64,000 nucleotides of DNA from Amorphophallus konjac (taxonomy: Eukaryota > Streptophyta > Magnoliopsida > Alismatales > Araceae). The position numbers were made by a program, and so were the translations under genes. A model generated the notes under the pieces. The model made no database searches. It worked only from the letters and a program-made list of their open reading frames with translations, and was not told where the DNA came from. The stretch is taken from assembly GCA_022559845.1 (NCBI GenBank), contig CM040128.1:78431247-78495246 (forward strand). Direction: 5' to 3'. This document shows positions 32,601 to 44,173 of this stretch, piece by piece. Each line of letters begins with the position of its first letter. Position 1 is the stretch's first letter.

Positions 32601-34519
32601 TGATGGGGACATCAGAGCAAGAGCACTGACATTTTGATTTACATTTGTGTCCTTTAGTTTATTTTTACATCCTTGGGAAAGTATATGTGCAATTGTAAGG
32701 CTTTATAAGCCAATATGTCATTCCCTTAGATTCTTTGGGTTTTTATGTAAATTATCAGTAGGTCCAACAAGGGGGCCCTCACTCCTTCCCCATTGGTCCA
32801 CATAAGTCATATGGGTCCACGTGGGGCTGGTCAAAGTCCTAGGTGGCATCTAGAAGGTCAATTGGACACATGGGGAGATAAGTGATTTAAAATTTCAAAA
32901 GGAGGCTACCTACCTTGTCCCTTGGTCAAGGGGGCGCCCCCCCTTTTTATGGGAATTTTGATTTTTATAAAAAAACCTATTAGAACTAATTAGTTCTATC
33001 CCTTATTTACCCTCCCTAATTCTAGATCTAGGGTCATTTTGAGTCTCTTTACATTTCATACAAATAGGTTGTATTTTCATTTTATGTGAATTAATGAAGT
33101 GAAAAATTGGCATTTGCTCCAAGGAAGGGTGCGCCCCTCTCCCTCTCTCCCTAGTTCTTCTTCCTCCTCCAGCCCTCTAGGGTGTGAAGCCCATTCTCCT
33201 TAGCCCCTCTAAGTTCCATTTCTGCCGCCGCCGCCATCGTCGGAGTTCTGTCTCCATCAGGACAGAACCTCTTTCCTGAAATTTTATCTTTTATTCTTGT
33301 TATCTATTTGAGCCTTTAATTTTGAGGGTTTATTTCACGTACCTCCCTTAACCTCCAGTTCAAATTTTATGTCATTTGGACATTGTTTAGTATTTTTCCC
33401 ATATTTCTTCTTTCCCCCCTGTAATCTGCCATTCTGTAGATCCACGGGACAGTGTCGCCCTTATGTATTTTTCCCACCCCCTTATCAATTTCTAAAATCC
33501 CAACAAATTCGTCAGTGTTCCTCACATATACCCCCTTCCACCATAATTTTTGTGGAGTCCATAAAAATCATTTTCCCTTTGGTCAAAGGTCAGTGACAGG
33601 CAGATCTCTTGCTGTCCTGAGTGTCTGTAAACAGATCCACAGGAAAATCCGTAGTTTGTAGAGTTTTTCTTTTCTAATCCCTCCTCTGGATCGACGGGAA
33701 AAAAAATATATGTTGTAGCTCTATGGGTGCTCTTTCCAACGGTACCAGTCACGCCTCGATCGGCCTCCGGATCTGAGCACCATAATTCTTGCCACCGAGG
33801 CGCGTAAATCTGTTCTCTGTGCAGAACAGAAAAATCAGTCCGTGATTAATTCATGCAAAAATATCAAAAGTCAACTTCTGGAACCGACACTTCAAGGATT
33901 CGATCAGGGACATCCCACCATCGTCCCAGCCAAGCGGCGCCTTCAGAAGACCTCAGGAGGGTGACGTTCCTTTGGAAACCGTGACTTACTGTCTAGCGAG
34001 TCAGAACCGAGTCAACGCAGTACCGAGTCGGCGCAGGACCGAGTCGGACCAGCAGGCCGAGTTCGTGCCGAACGCACCTCCAGATTGATGCCCGTCAACC
34101 CAGGGTTGGTCCTCCCGGGCCCCACTTGTAGCCTTTTACCTCCCTGCATGGAGTGGGCAATGGATTTCACTGTTGTAACTAAATTTTAATGTTGTTACCA
34201 GGAGTTACCGTAACTGGTCGGGATCATCTTCCCCACGCCCGGAGCATGGAGGTACACTCGTCCCCGCTCTTTATCGCATTTTGCTTATCTCGTATATCTT
34301 TGAATGCCACTGCGAGTGTAGGTTTCTAGCTCAATATATATTGTTATCACCGCTGCGAGAGTGAGTGAGTGTACCATCCTGTGACTCAACCCGAGTTAAC
34401 GCGGAAACGGCCGATACCCGAGACTCACGGTCGGTTTCTCAATCGCACCGGTCCCACGTTTCCCTCGCATAGCGGCGATCGCGAGCTAGAGTCCCAGGTC
34501 GCGTGTCCGTCCCGCATCA
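32601..34519 (+). repeat. 5' LTR of TGATG-2
   Basis: 1919 bp from TGATGGGG to GCATCA. It holds two CCGAGTCGGCGCAG-like tandem units at about 34004-34055, against three in the 3' LTR. No credible gene. Confidence 0.9.
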
Positions 34520-34522
34520 ATT

Positions 34523-34534
34523 TGGTATCAGAGC
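34523..34534 (+). promoter_or_regulatory. primer binding site of TGATG-2 (tRNA-iMet)
   Basis: TGGTATCAGAGC three bases after the LTR end, identical in placement to TGATG-1. Confidence 0.92.
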
Positions 34535-34910
34535 GCTAGTTGAGTCTAGGGTAGTCATTTGTAAAACTCCAAACAAAAAAAAGTGACATTTACGTCTAGT
34601 CATTGTCTAAGTCGGTCTAAGGTTGCATCCGCATACCATTGTTCGGTATATAAAAAGGTGTCGCCCGACCGTTAGGTTACGCCTATCGGGAAGGCCGCAC
34701 ACTTGCGCGAGTGATCTTCGGATCGATTAGCTCCGCCACGTACCGAGTCTTGGTTGTGTCTAGGTGTGTAGTCGAGTCTCATTTCAACTTTACATTTGCC
34801 TCACATTCTAAGTCGTGTCTAGGTGCAATAGTTGCATAACATTTTGCTTATAAAAAAAATGGCCTTACATATCTATTCCTAGGGGATCCAACCCCCCATC
34901 TTTGTAACTA

Positions 34911-35182
34911 TGACCTTTCCCCAACACCATGCGTCCGAGTGGTCATCCCTGGTGGCCCGATTCAATGCCTTCATGGCCCAAACCTTGGAATTCACCCATC
35001 TCATTTCTAAAGCCACTCTACCCAATGGGTCCACAACGGAACTCCATTTCATTCATGGGGAGTCAGATAATTGAGTTTCTCTTGATATCATGGAGTCCCT
35101 CTCCAAGACGGGCGAGATTATCCACGATGGTGATTTTGCTTGTGTCGAGTTCCAAAGGAAGATCGGTTCCGATCATTACTTC
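34911..35182 (+). pseudogene. TGATG-2 protein, N-terminal part before gypsy B
   Basis: From ATG 34911 it aligns with the TGATG-1 protein start: NAFMAQTLEFTHLISKATLPNG, then a TGA where TGATG-1 has Trp (DN-stop-VSLD), then SLSKTGEIIHDGDF. The frame ends at the gypsy B insertion inside the codon run for GSDHYF and resumes at 44174 as DGAWCNIGT. Confidence 0.75.
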
Positions 35183-37736
35183 TGTAACGACCCGAGAATC
35201 CAGTTACCGGGAAGACCCGATAACCCGAGACTCGTACCGCCACCCACGAGCCCGAAGACTCGGAAGGGTTAAAGGAATGGTGTGGAGACTACACAAGTAT
35301 CACAAATAATTGTAGAAATGAACAGTTATATAATTAAGCATGAAATCAATTAACAGTTCACATGATACATGGTCCACGAGATATAAAAATAACAATAGCA
35401 GTAGTCCACAACTAGTACAGAGACAAGAAAGAAAAGTACAGCTATACGGGGCATATCCCGGCTCTGACCTCTGGCACTAACGTTGGGCACCTGAACCACG
35501 CTGAGCCTCAGACGCGCTCCCCTGAGGCCGCGACTTACTTGAAACACAGTGAAAACAAGTAGAGAATGAGTCTCAGAACAAGACTTAGTATGGATCACTC
35601 AGACCCTACCTCGCAAACGGAGAAACCGCTACGCTAGCAGTACGCGAGTACCACATAAAAGAAAGCCCTACAATCTACAAAACACCGCTCCCACGGCATG
35701 AAAATCGACACACGTGCCACGGTGAAACGACCGGAGCACCACGGTCAACAGACAAAACCCGAAGGTCGAAGTCGCAAGGACTGACAGTCTGACACTCCCG
35801 ACTCGACAGGAGCACCTCCCACTAGAAGCACAGCCGGTAGCGTCCCCTGACGTCTTACACCGCACCGCAGGTGAACTGCCTGACGTGGTAGCAACTACCA
35901 AAGGCACGAACACCGAACAAGTAACCACAAACGAGTGACTAGCTGGGGTCACGCCCGTCAGTGTGGGTCCAACCGCCCCCAACCACGTGTGCACACATAG
36001 ACCGTACGTCCTAGGTCTGGCCTCTAACTGGTTTTCCCCTGGAGCCGGACTCTGGCTACCGACGAGGGGCCCGACGGAAACCAGTCTAAAACTGTCCTCA
36101 GGGTAGCTTCTCCACCACTCCCTGATGGGACCACACGCGTGTAAGTAGGCTACGACTAGTGGAGGGTCACTACGGAGTAGACTCTCAAGTCAACGGAAAA
36201 CAACGTCCGCATCCGACAACGTACGGGGACCACCCCACATACTAGCCCCGTCGCACAGTGACCACGGTCGGAATAGAAACGGGGTTACAAACCACCCGGG
36301 GTAATCCAGAGCCTGACGGTCTACCCTAGACGCGTCACAGGCTCTGACGGTCTAGGCAGGACCGTCACAATCACCTGATGGCCCAATGTAGGGGCGTCAC
36401 TCACTTGGTGCAAAACAGGACGTAACGCACCTACCATGATGCGTTACAGTCTGTGACGCGCCTACCCTGGTGCGTCACACGACAACAGAGAATAGCTGTG
36501 ACGCGTGCCACTCGGTGCGTCACAGCGTGTAACGGACCAACCCTGGTGTGTCACAACGTGGGAATGTGTCTGCTCTAACGCACCCACATGGGGGCGTTAC
36601 ATGGCTGTGACGCGCCTGCGTCACATGCCTTTACCCCCAATGGTCAAAAACCAACGGTCGGCAGCCAACGGTCGAACGGCCCTGACGGTCCAACCTAGGT
36701 GCGTCACAGCACCGTGGCGGTCTATCATGGGACCGTCACAGCCCACAGACCCCACATGACTGCACTCAGGGCTGTAACGCACCCATCTGGACGCGTTACA
36801 TAGTGTGACGGTCAATGGAAGGACCGTCACACCTGCCCGAGGGTGAAACGGCGAGAAACGCCCAAAAAAACTGGCCATGCCCCCATGCCTCCACCGGAGA
36901 GGGGGAAATCAAAGGGTAAGACCCCTGGGGACCCATAGCATGATCCTGGGCCATCAAAATAAGAAATCATGCATCAAATCCATAGATCGGGCGAGCTCTC
37001 CCCAAATCATAAAAAACCCCAAACCCGCAAGGAATCCCATCTCTCGGCCTGCCCTCGGCCTACAAATTGCGGGAAATGAAGGCTAGAGGCTAGGGAACGT
37101 CACCCTACCTCAGTTGCGTCCCGAGACGCGCCGGATCAACCACGAATTGCAAAGAATGCTCAAAAACCCTCATTCTTCCTTGAGCTCCCACGGTTCACGT
37201 ACGCCTCCACGATCACCTCACCGTCGCCGTCGTCACCATGCCGTCGCCCACAACCATCTACAGCCGGAGGGGCTCGCCGCGGTCTCGCCGGATGAAGAAG
37301 AGAGGGAGAGAGGGCGTCGCACGGTGGGGGAGAAAGGAGGAGGAAGAAGAAGAAGAAGAAGAGGGTGGGGAAGAGAGAGAGAAAGGGGGGTATTATAGGA
37401 AAATTCAGAAATTTTAAAAAATACCAAAAAATAGAAAATTACATTTCCGCGATCCTCGGAACGCACCGATCGCAACGGTACCACTCTCGCCTAGGTGAAC
37501 AACCCGGTTCACCCGCAGCGAGGTTCCGAAAGAATTACCAAAACACACACCGGGAATCGAAAAACACACGCGGAAAAGTCACGGAACGCTTCCAGGCCTC
37601 CGAAACAACTCCGGATCATGCCGATCCGAACACGAAAGATGTCCGAAATAAAATTTCAGACACAACAGAGTCGGACACTTTGAGAAATCAGATTCGGGAC
37701 CCATGAAGAAGGATCTGAAAGGTCTGAGATATTACA
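35183..37736 (-). repeat. 3' LTR of gypsy B
   Basis: 2554 bp, plus-strand ends TGTAACGACCCG and GATATTACA. It contains the 13-unit palindrome array (36314-36829) and a GAA microsatellite at about 37340-37360. Its start resembles the start of the gypsy E LTR at 56762. Confidence 0.9.
36314..36829. repeat. array of 13 8-8-8 inverted repeats in gypsy B 3' LTR
   Basis: Units start at 36314, 36345, 36376, 36423, 36454, 36499, 36530, 36576, 36608, 36683, 36715, 36775 and 36806. Eleven are 24 nt with 8-nt spacers; 36345 has a 7-nt spacer and 36608 has collapsed to 15 nt. Arm pairs alternate between TGACG...CGTCA and TAACG...CGTTA, and the change is compensated on the other arm. Examples: TGACGGTC...GACCGTCA (36806), TAACGCAC...ACGCGTTA (36775), TGACGCGC...GTGCGTCA (36454). 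Spacers differ in every unit. Open frames over the array on both strands are by-products. Confidence 0.92.
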
Positions 37737-37753
37737 GCCCTCCCCCCTTAAAG
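37737..37753 (-). promoter_or_regulatory. polypurine tract of gypsy B
   Basis: The minus strand reads CTTTAAGGGGGGAGGGC against the 3' LTR. Confidence 0.8.
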
Positions 37754-37779
37754 AATTTCATCCTCGAAATTGAGAACAA

Positions 37780-38940
37780 CCCAAGGGGAAAGAAAAGGAA
37801 GACTCACTCAAACAAGTAAGGGAACTGCTAACGCATCTCATCCTTACGCTCCCAAGAAGCCTCACCACCAGAGTGCCGCTGCCACATCACCTTAACCAAG
37901 GGGATGACCTTGTTCCGCAGGCGCTGCTCTCGCCTATCCTCCATGCGGACTGGAAACTCTCGGAGAGAAAGATCTGGAGTCACCTCGGGTCAAACAAAAT
38001 CCTCGAGCACATGAGAGTCATTAGGCATATACTTCCACAACACCGAGACGTGGAACACGTCATGCACCGACGCCAACTCAGGGGGTAACTGCAACCGATA
38101 AGCAACGTCACCGATGCGCTCCACAATCATAAAAGAACCAATATAGCGGGGACTCAGCTTCCCACGCCATCCAAAGCGCATCACCCCCTTCATTGGAGAA
38201 ACTCTCAAGAACACGTGATCGCCCACGGTGAACTCGAGGGGCCGCCGCCTACGGTCAGCATAGCTCTTCTGTCGACTCTGGGCTGCCAACATGTTCCGAC
38301 GGACCAGGTGCACAACCTCCACACACTGCTGCACCAGCTCCGGTCCCATCAAAACACGCTCACCAACCTCAAACCAATCAAGTGGAGTACAACACGAACC
38401 CCCATATAAAGCCTCATAAGGAGCCATGCCGATGCTCGAATGATAGCTGTTGTTATAGGCAAGCTCCACCAACGGTAGGTGGTGAATCCAACTTCCCTGC
38501 CACTCCAGGGAACATGATCTCAGCATGTCCTCCAAAGTCTGAATGGTCCTCTCTGACTGACCATCTGACTGAGGATGATACGCCGAGCTAAAAGCTAAAT
38601 CCGTGCCAAGCGCTCGCTGGAAACTCCCCCAGAATCCAGAAGTGAAGCGCGGATCCTGATCCGACACGATAGAAATGGGAATCCTATGCAACGGAACGAT
38701 CCGCTCCACATAAAGATGAGCCAACCTGGACACGCTCCAGCTGACTTTGGCCGATAACAACCGAGTCACCTTCGTCAGCCTATCCACCAGCAACCAAATA
38801 CTATCCTGACCACTCGGAGTCCTCGGCAATCCCTCCACAAAATCCGTGGTCACGTGGTCCCATTTCACGTAGGAACATCTAAGGGCTGGAGACTACCTCC
38901 TGGTCACTGATGCTCCGCCTTCACCTACTGACAGGTCAGG
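37780..38940 (-). pseudogene. gypsy B integrase with chromodomain-like tail
   Basis: The open piece 38868-37990 has WDHVTTDFVEGLPRT (first Asp), ISIVSDQDPRFTSGFWG (second Asp), SDGQSERTIQTLEDML (Glu), SYADRRRRPLEF, GKLSPRYIGSFMIVERIG and LPPELASVHDVFHVS. A TGA at about 37990 interrupts it. The same frame then gives LREFPVRMEDRREQRLR and VIPLVKVMWQRHSGGEASWE, a chromodomain-like end, with another stop before FPYLFE. The catalytic triad is intact. Confidence 0.88.
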
Positions 38941-39490
38941 CACCTGGCCACAAACGCGGTGACATCTCTCTTCATGCCAGGCCACCAGAACTACCTCCGC
39001 AAGTTTCGATACATCTTCATCGCACCCGGGTGTACGGTGTACCTGCTCCCATGAGCCTCGCGCAACACCGCACGACGAACCCGCTCCTTAGCTGGGACGT
39101 ATAGCCTACCACGGAACCTCACGGCACCGTCCTTGCCGAGCTCCACATAAGCCCAAGCCAATATCCGGGGCAACTCAGGGTCCCGCATGCTGAGCCTCTG
39201 TCACCTGACGGCGGATAGCAGGCATGACAGTCAGACTCGTAAGCACTGCCAACTCTGGCTCCTGGGGAATCTTGAGCCTGAATGAAACTTTGGACATTTG
39301 TTCCTAGAGCCTCCACTTCCTCAACATCAAGGCACTGACCGCGACCTTCCGACTCAAGGCATCGGCGACGACGTTCATCCTGCCCGGCTGATAAGACAGG
39401 GTGAAGTCATAATCCTTCACAAACTCCATCCATCGCCTCTGCCTGAGGTTAAGGTCCCTCTGCGTGAACACATATCACAAACTCTGATGG
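38941..39490 (-). pseudogene. gypsy B RNase H end and integrase zinc finger
   Basis: The piece 39188-38991 carries DGAVRFRGRLYVPAKERVRRAVLREAH, TVHPGAMKMYRNLRR (zinc-finger His region) and its continuation to the Cys pair near 38930-38945 (CxxC before VKAEHQ). 39316-39490 gives the RNase H end (FTDHQSL-like, [15 protein letters not shown]). Frames shift at about 39190 and 39480. Confidence 0.7.
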
Positions 39491-41238
39491 TCAGTGAACA
39501 CCTCGAACCTCTCGCCATACAGATAATACCTCCCATATCTTCAGCGCGAAGATCACAGCTGCCAACTCTAGGTCATGGGTAGGGTAGTTCTCCTCGTGGC
39601 CCTTCAGCTGCCGAGATGCATAAGCCACCACTCTACCGTGCTGCATCAGCACAGCACCCAATCCGACCCCGGAAGCATCTGTACACACCACAAAGCCTCC
39701 CGATCCAGAAGGCAAAACCAACACCGGAGCCGAGGTGAGCAATCTCTTCAGTTCCCTGAAACTCTGCTCACACTCCTCAGACCAGACGAAAGACATGTCC
39801 TTCTGCATGAGTCTAGTCATCGGGGCCGCAATGCGAGAAAAATCCTGGATAAACAGTCGATAATAGCCCGCATGCCCCAAGAAACTCCGGATCTCCATCA
39901 CCGACCTCGGCCTCGGCCACTGCATTACTATCTCGACCTTGGCGGGGTCCACGGAAATACCATCACCAGAAATCACGTGCCCCAAAAAGTGCACCTCACG
40001 AAGCCAAAATTCACATTTACTGAGCTTCGCATACAACTGGTATCTCGCAACGTCTGCAGCACTACACCTAAATGGTACACATGCTCCTCAGCAGACCGTG
40101 AATAAACACGGATGTCGTCCATAAATATGACCACGAACTGGTCTAGATACGGACGAAACACCCTCTGCATCAAATCCATGAAGGCTGCGGGGGCATTGGT
40201 GAACCCGAACGACATCACCAAGAACTCATAATGCCCGTACCTCGTACTGAACACAGTCTTCTCCACGTCGGATTCGCGAATCCTCGGCTGATAGTAACCG
40301 GACCGTAAATCAATCCGCGAGAACACTCGCGCAGACTGAAGTTGGTCGAACAAATCATCAACCCGCGATAACGGATACTTGTTCTTAATGGTCACCTCAT
40401 TCAGCTGCCGATAGTTAATGCACAACCGCAAGCTACCGTCCTTCTTCTTCACAAACAACACGGGCGCACCCCAAGGGGAAAAGGTAGGGCGAATATACCC
40501 CTTGATCAGTAGCTCTTGCAACTGCGCCCTCAACTCAGCAGGGGCCATACGGTAGGGAACCTTCGCCAAAGGTCCCGTACCAGGCACAACCTTGATCACG
40601 AAATCAATCTCCCGCTGGGGAGGCAACCCAGGTAAGTCCTCCGGAAAAACATCGAGAAACTCGCACACCACCGGAATGTCCTCGACATCCGGCTCCATTC
40701 TGTCAGTCACAACCACGGAGGTGAGAAAACCCTGACAACCCGCATCAAGCAACTGATGAGCTTGAATCGCAGAAATAAGAAAGCGGGAAGAGGAAGACCT
40801 GATACCTTGGAAATAGAAGGTGGATCCGTGAAGTCGCCTGAAATAAAGCCTCTTCGAGCCATAATCCACCAACGCATGATGTGCCTCGAGCCAATCCATG
40901 TCCAAAATCACATCAAAGTCCTGAAGCGGCAACGCATAGAGCCTAGCCGGCAAACTCCGCCCTTCCACCCACACAGGAGCCTCATCGAAGTAATACGGAG
41001 TGATCATAAAATCACCCGAAGGCAACTCTACTGCCAAATCACAAGACAACAGGGTCACCGGCTCCTCAATACTCAGCGTGAAATCCTCCGAAACAAACAA
41101 GTGAGACGCGCCAGAATCGAACAAAACCCGAGCCGCACAACCCAAAATCTGAACGGTACCTTCCACGAGTTGCGACGCCACTGCCTCTGCCGTGGTCATG
41201 CGTGTGATCTGGCCTCGAGCTCTCTGCCTGCCTCCCAC
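39491..41238 (-). pseudogene. gypsy B protease, RT and RNase H start
   Basis: The long open piece 41238-39973 (421 codons) holds the protease ([15 protein letters not shown], catalytic DSG; then [10 protein letters not shown]) and [82 protein letters not shown], and catalytic FMDD at 40111-40125. A frameshift at about 40036-40060 moves on to 40036-39491 ([53 protein letters not shown] with the first RNase H Asp, and [16 protein letters not shown]). One more break lies at about 39490. Confidence 0.9.
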
Positions 41239-41239
41239 G

Positions 41240-42475
41240 CTAGCTGACCTGGGTAGCGGCAGATATTGTCCCTGCTGCTGCTGCTGCCTCTGCTGCTGGG
41301 GAACCTATTGCTGCTGAGGAAACTGTTGCTACTGCCTCTGAGGACAGTCACGCGCCATATGCCCTGGCTGGTCACACCGGAAACAAACTATCGGCGTCGT
41401 GCACTGCCTGCCTGGATGGAACTTGCTACACCGCGGGCACGGTCCTCGCAATCCACCCACTGATCCCTGATGGTGAAAAGGAACCGGCTGCTGTACACTG
41501 CCCGATGACGCCTGCTGCTCACGGCCTCCCTTCTTCTTCTTTCGAAAACTCTTCCCGAAGAACTTCTTGACCTTCAAGCCAAAGGACACATATCCTGTCA
41601 CTGACGTTGCCGGCGCCGGTGCTCCTGAACCACCAGACGCATGCTGGGAAGAACCCTGCTGCAGGGTAGCCGACGGCTGGCTGCGACCTGACAAAGACTG
41701 CCCCTGGCTAATCGGTCCTCGAGTCCTCTGCATATCCATCTCCAAGGAAGCCGTGACACGAGACACTGTCTCCAGATCATTGGCAGCGTTCGTGATCAAA
41801 TGGTGTCTCAACTCCTGCCTCAAGTCCTGAACGAATTATGCGGTCTTCACCCTCTCATGCTCCATGATATGGGGTGCATACCGACCCAGCTCAACAAATC
41901 GGGCCCTGTACTGTAACATGGACATGTCGTCTTGAACCAGCTCTAGAAATTGACGCATCCGCTGCGTAGCAATAAACTATGGACAGTAGGTACGCTCGAA
42001 AGCACTGACAAAGTCACCCCACACAATCTGCTCAAGTGGACGAAGCTGGAAAGATGTCTTCCACTCAGAAGACCACCACTCCCGAGCCGTACCCTGCAAC
42101 TGGTTGGAGGCCAACATCACTCTATCATCCGCAGTACTCCGCGCGGAATTGAACACCCACTCCATCTCGTCGAGCCAACTCTGAGCCAAATCAGGGTCTG
42201 GCTGACCGCCGTAGTAAGGTGGATGAAACGGCATGAAATCCCTCACTGCTCCGCCTGGCCCACCCCTGGTCGACGAGCCCTCACCAGCCTCTTCGCCGAA
42301 TTACTGAGACATATATAAGCTGGTACATGCCACGGAAGAAATCCTCGGCCCCCGAAAATCTCGCAGTATCTACTGCCTCGGTGGCCGCAGGTGGCAATCT
42401 ACTCTGCTCCTCCTGCATCTCCTGACCTCCAGTCGACTGCCCCTGCTGAGAGCGAGTGCTCCGCCTCGGCGCCAT
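41240..42475 (-). pseudogene. gypsy B gag
   Basis: The probable start is MAPRRSTRSQQGQST at 42475; a Met further up (42523) is in leader sequence. The capsid region 42246-41977 has GGQPDPDLAQSWLDEMEWVF, NQLQGTAREWWSS and WGDFVSAFERTY. The C-terminal part 41823-41329 is Ser/Gln-rich with a CCHC knuckle (CFRCDQPGHMARDC) at about 41345-41390, preceded by another Cys/His cluster (CPRCSKFHPGRQC). Stops at about 42281, 41950 and 41830 break it. Confidence 0.85.
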
Positions 42476-42577
42476 GCTCGCTCCTGAAGCAAAAGATAGA
42501 AAACACAGAAACAACAAGGTCAAGAAAAATGCACGATGCCCAATGCCAGCATCAACCGTACATCATCGCTGTGGACT
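42476..42577 (-). other. leader remnant of gypsy B, primer site missing
   Basis: About 100 bp between the gag start and the first LTR homology. No TGGTATCAGAGC-like site is present on the minus strand, in contrast to gypsy A and gypsy D; the deletion that shortened the 5' LTR removed it. Confidence 0.6.
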
Positions 42578-44168
42578 CGCGTGCAGGCAGGCTATGACTA
42601 GTGGAGGGTCACTACGGAGTAGACTATCAAGTCAACGGAAAACATCGTCCGCATCCGACAACGTACGGGGACCGCCCCACGTACCAGCACCGTCGCACGG
42701 TGACCACGGTCGGAACAGAAACGGGGTTGCAAACCACCCGGGGTAACCCAGAGCCTGACGGTCTACCCTAGACGTGTCACAGGCTCTGACGGTCTAGGCA
42801 GGACCGTCACAATCACTTGACGGCCCAACATAGGGGCGTCACACACTCGGTGCAAAACAGGGCGTAACGCACCTACCATGGTGCGTTACAGTCTGTGACG
42901 TGCCTACCCTGGTGCGTCATAAGACAACAGAGAACAGCTGTGACGCCTGCCACTCGGTGCGTCAGAGTGTGTAACGGACCAACCCTGGTGCGTCACAACG
43001 CGGGAATGTGTCTGCTCTAACGCACCCACATGGGGGCGTCACATGGCTGTGACGTGCCAAGCCAGGTACGTCACATGCCTTGACCCCCAACGATCAAAAA
43101 CCAACGGTCGAACGCCCCTGACGGTCCAACCTAGGTGCGTCACAGCACCGTGGCGGTCTATCATGGGACCGTCACAGCCCACAGGCCCCACTTGACTGCA
43201 CTCAGGGCTGTAACGCACCCATCTGGGTGTGTTACATAGTGTGACGGTCATTGGAAGGACCGTCACACCCGCCCGAGGGTGAAACGGCGGGAAACGCCCA
43301 AAAAAACTGGCCACGCCCCCATGCCTCCACCAGAGAGGGGGAAATCAAAGGGGAAGACCCCTGGGGACCCCTAGCATGATCCTAGGCCATCAAAATACGA
43401 AATCATGCATCAAATCCATAGATTGGGCGAGCTCTCCCCAAATCATGGAAAACCCCAAACCCGTAAGGAATCCCATCTCTCGGCCTCCCCTCAGCCTACA
43501 AATCGCGGGAAAGGAAGGCTAGAGGCTAGGGAACGTCACCCTACCTCAGTTGTGTCCCGAGACCCGCCGGATCAACCACGAATCGCAAAGAATGCTCGAA
43601 AACCCTCGTTCTTCCTTGAGCTCTCACGGTTCACGTACGCCTCCACGATCACCTCGCCGTCGTCACCACGCCGTCGCCCACAGCCGTCTGCAGCCGGAGG
43701 GGCTCGCCGCGGTCTCGTCGGACGAAGAAGAGAGGGAGAGAGGGCGTAGCACGGTGGGGGAGAAATGAGGAAGAAGAAGAAGAAGAAGAAGAGGGTGGGG
43801 AAGAGAGAGAAAAAGGGGGGTATTTATAGGAAAATCCAAAAAATTCCAGAAAATACCAAAAAATAGAAAATTACATTTTCGTGATCCTCGGAACGCACCG
43901 ATTGCAACGGTACCACTCTCGCCTAGGTGAACAACCCGGTTCACCCGTAGCGAGGTTCCGAAGGAATTACCGAAACACACACCGGGAATCAGAAAACACA
44001 CGCGAAAAAGCCGCGGAACACTTCCGGGCCTCCGAAACAACTCCGGATCCCACCGATCTGAACACGAAAGATGTCCGAAATGAAATTTTGGACACAACGA
44101 AGCTGGACACTCTGAGAAACCAGATCTGGGACCCATGAACAAGGATCTGAAAGGTCTGGGATATTAAA
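42578..44168 (-). repeat. 5' LTR of gypsy B, inner 950 bp deleted
   Basis: Matches 36136-37736 of the 3' LTR and lacks the equivalent of 35183-36135. It still contains the whole palindrome array. GAA microsatellite at about 43772-43792. Confidence 0.88.
42756..43265. repeat. array of 8-8-8 inverted repeats in gypsy B 5' LTR
   Basis: Copy of the array in the 3' LTR, first unit 42756-42779 and last 43242-43265. The unit collapsed at 36608 in the 3' LTR is whole here (43050-43073, TGACGTGC...GTACGTCA with an 8-nt spacer), and its G-to-A-type changes are partly matched on the opposite arm. Confidence 0.9.
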
Positions 44169-44173
44169 ACTTC

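Larger units (their letters stand above)
35183..44168 (-). mobile_element. gypsy B: chromodomain-type Ty3/gypsy element inside TGATG-2
   Basis: Minus-strand element with TSD ACTTC at 35178-35182 and 44169-44173. The 3' LTR is complete (35183-37736). The 5' LTR is truncated internally (42578-44168), lacking about 950 bp plus the primer site, though its outer end and the TSD survive; the outer dinucleotide is AA where the partner has CA. Coding order is gag, protease, RT, RNase H, integrase. As the youngest insert of cluster 2, its pol is the best preserved of the gypsy elements here. Confidence 0.92.

Noticed and set aside
35668..35994. Minus-strand 108-residue frame in the gypsy B LTR
   Set aside because: LTR sequence without family resemblance; absent from the shortened 5' LTR and not next to any pol domain.
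36505..36878. Open frames on both strands over the gypsy B palindrome array
   Set aside because: They exist on both strands because the DNA is palindromic and GC-rich; they change between the two LTR copies and match no family.
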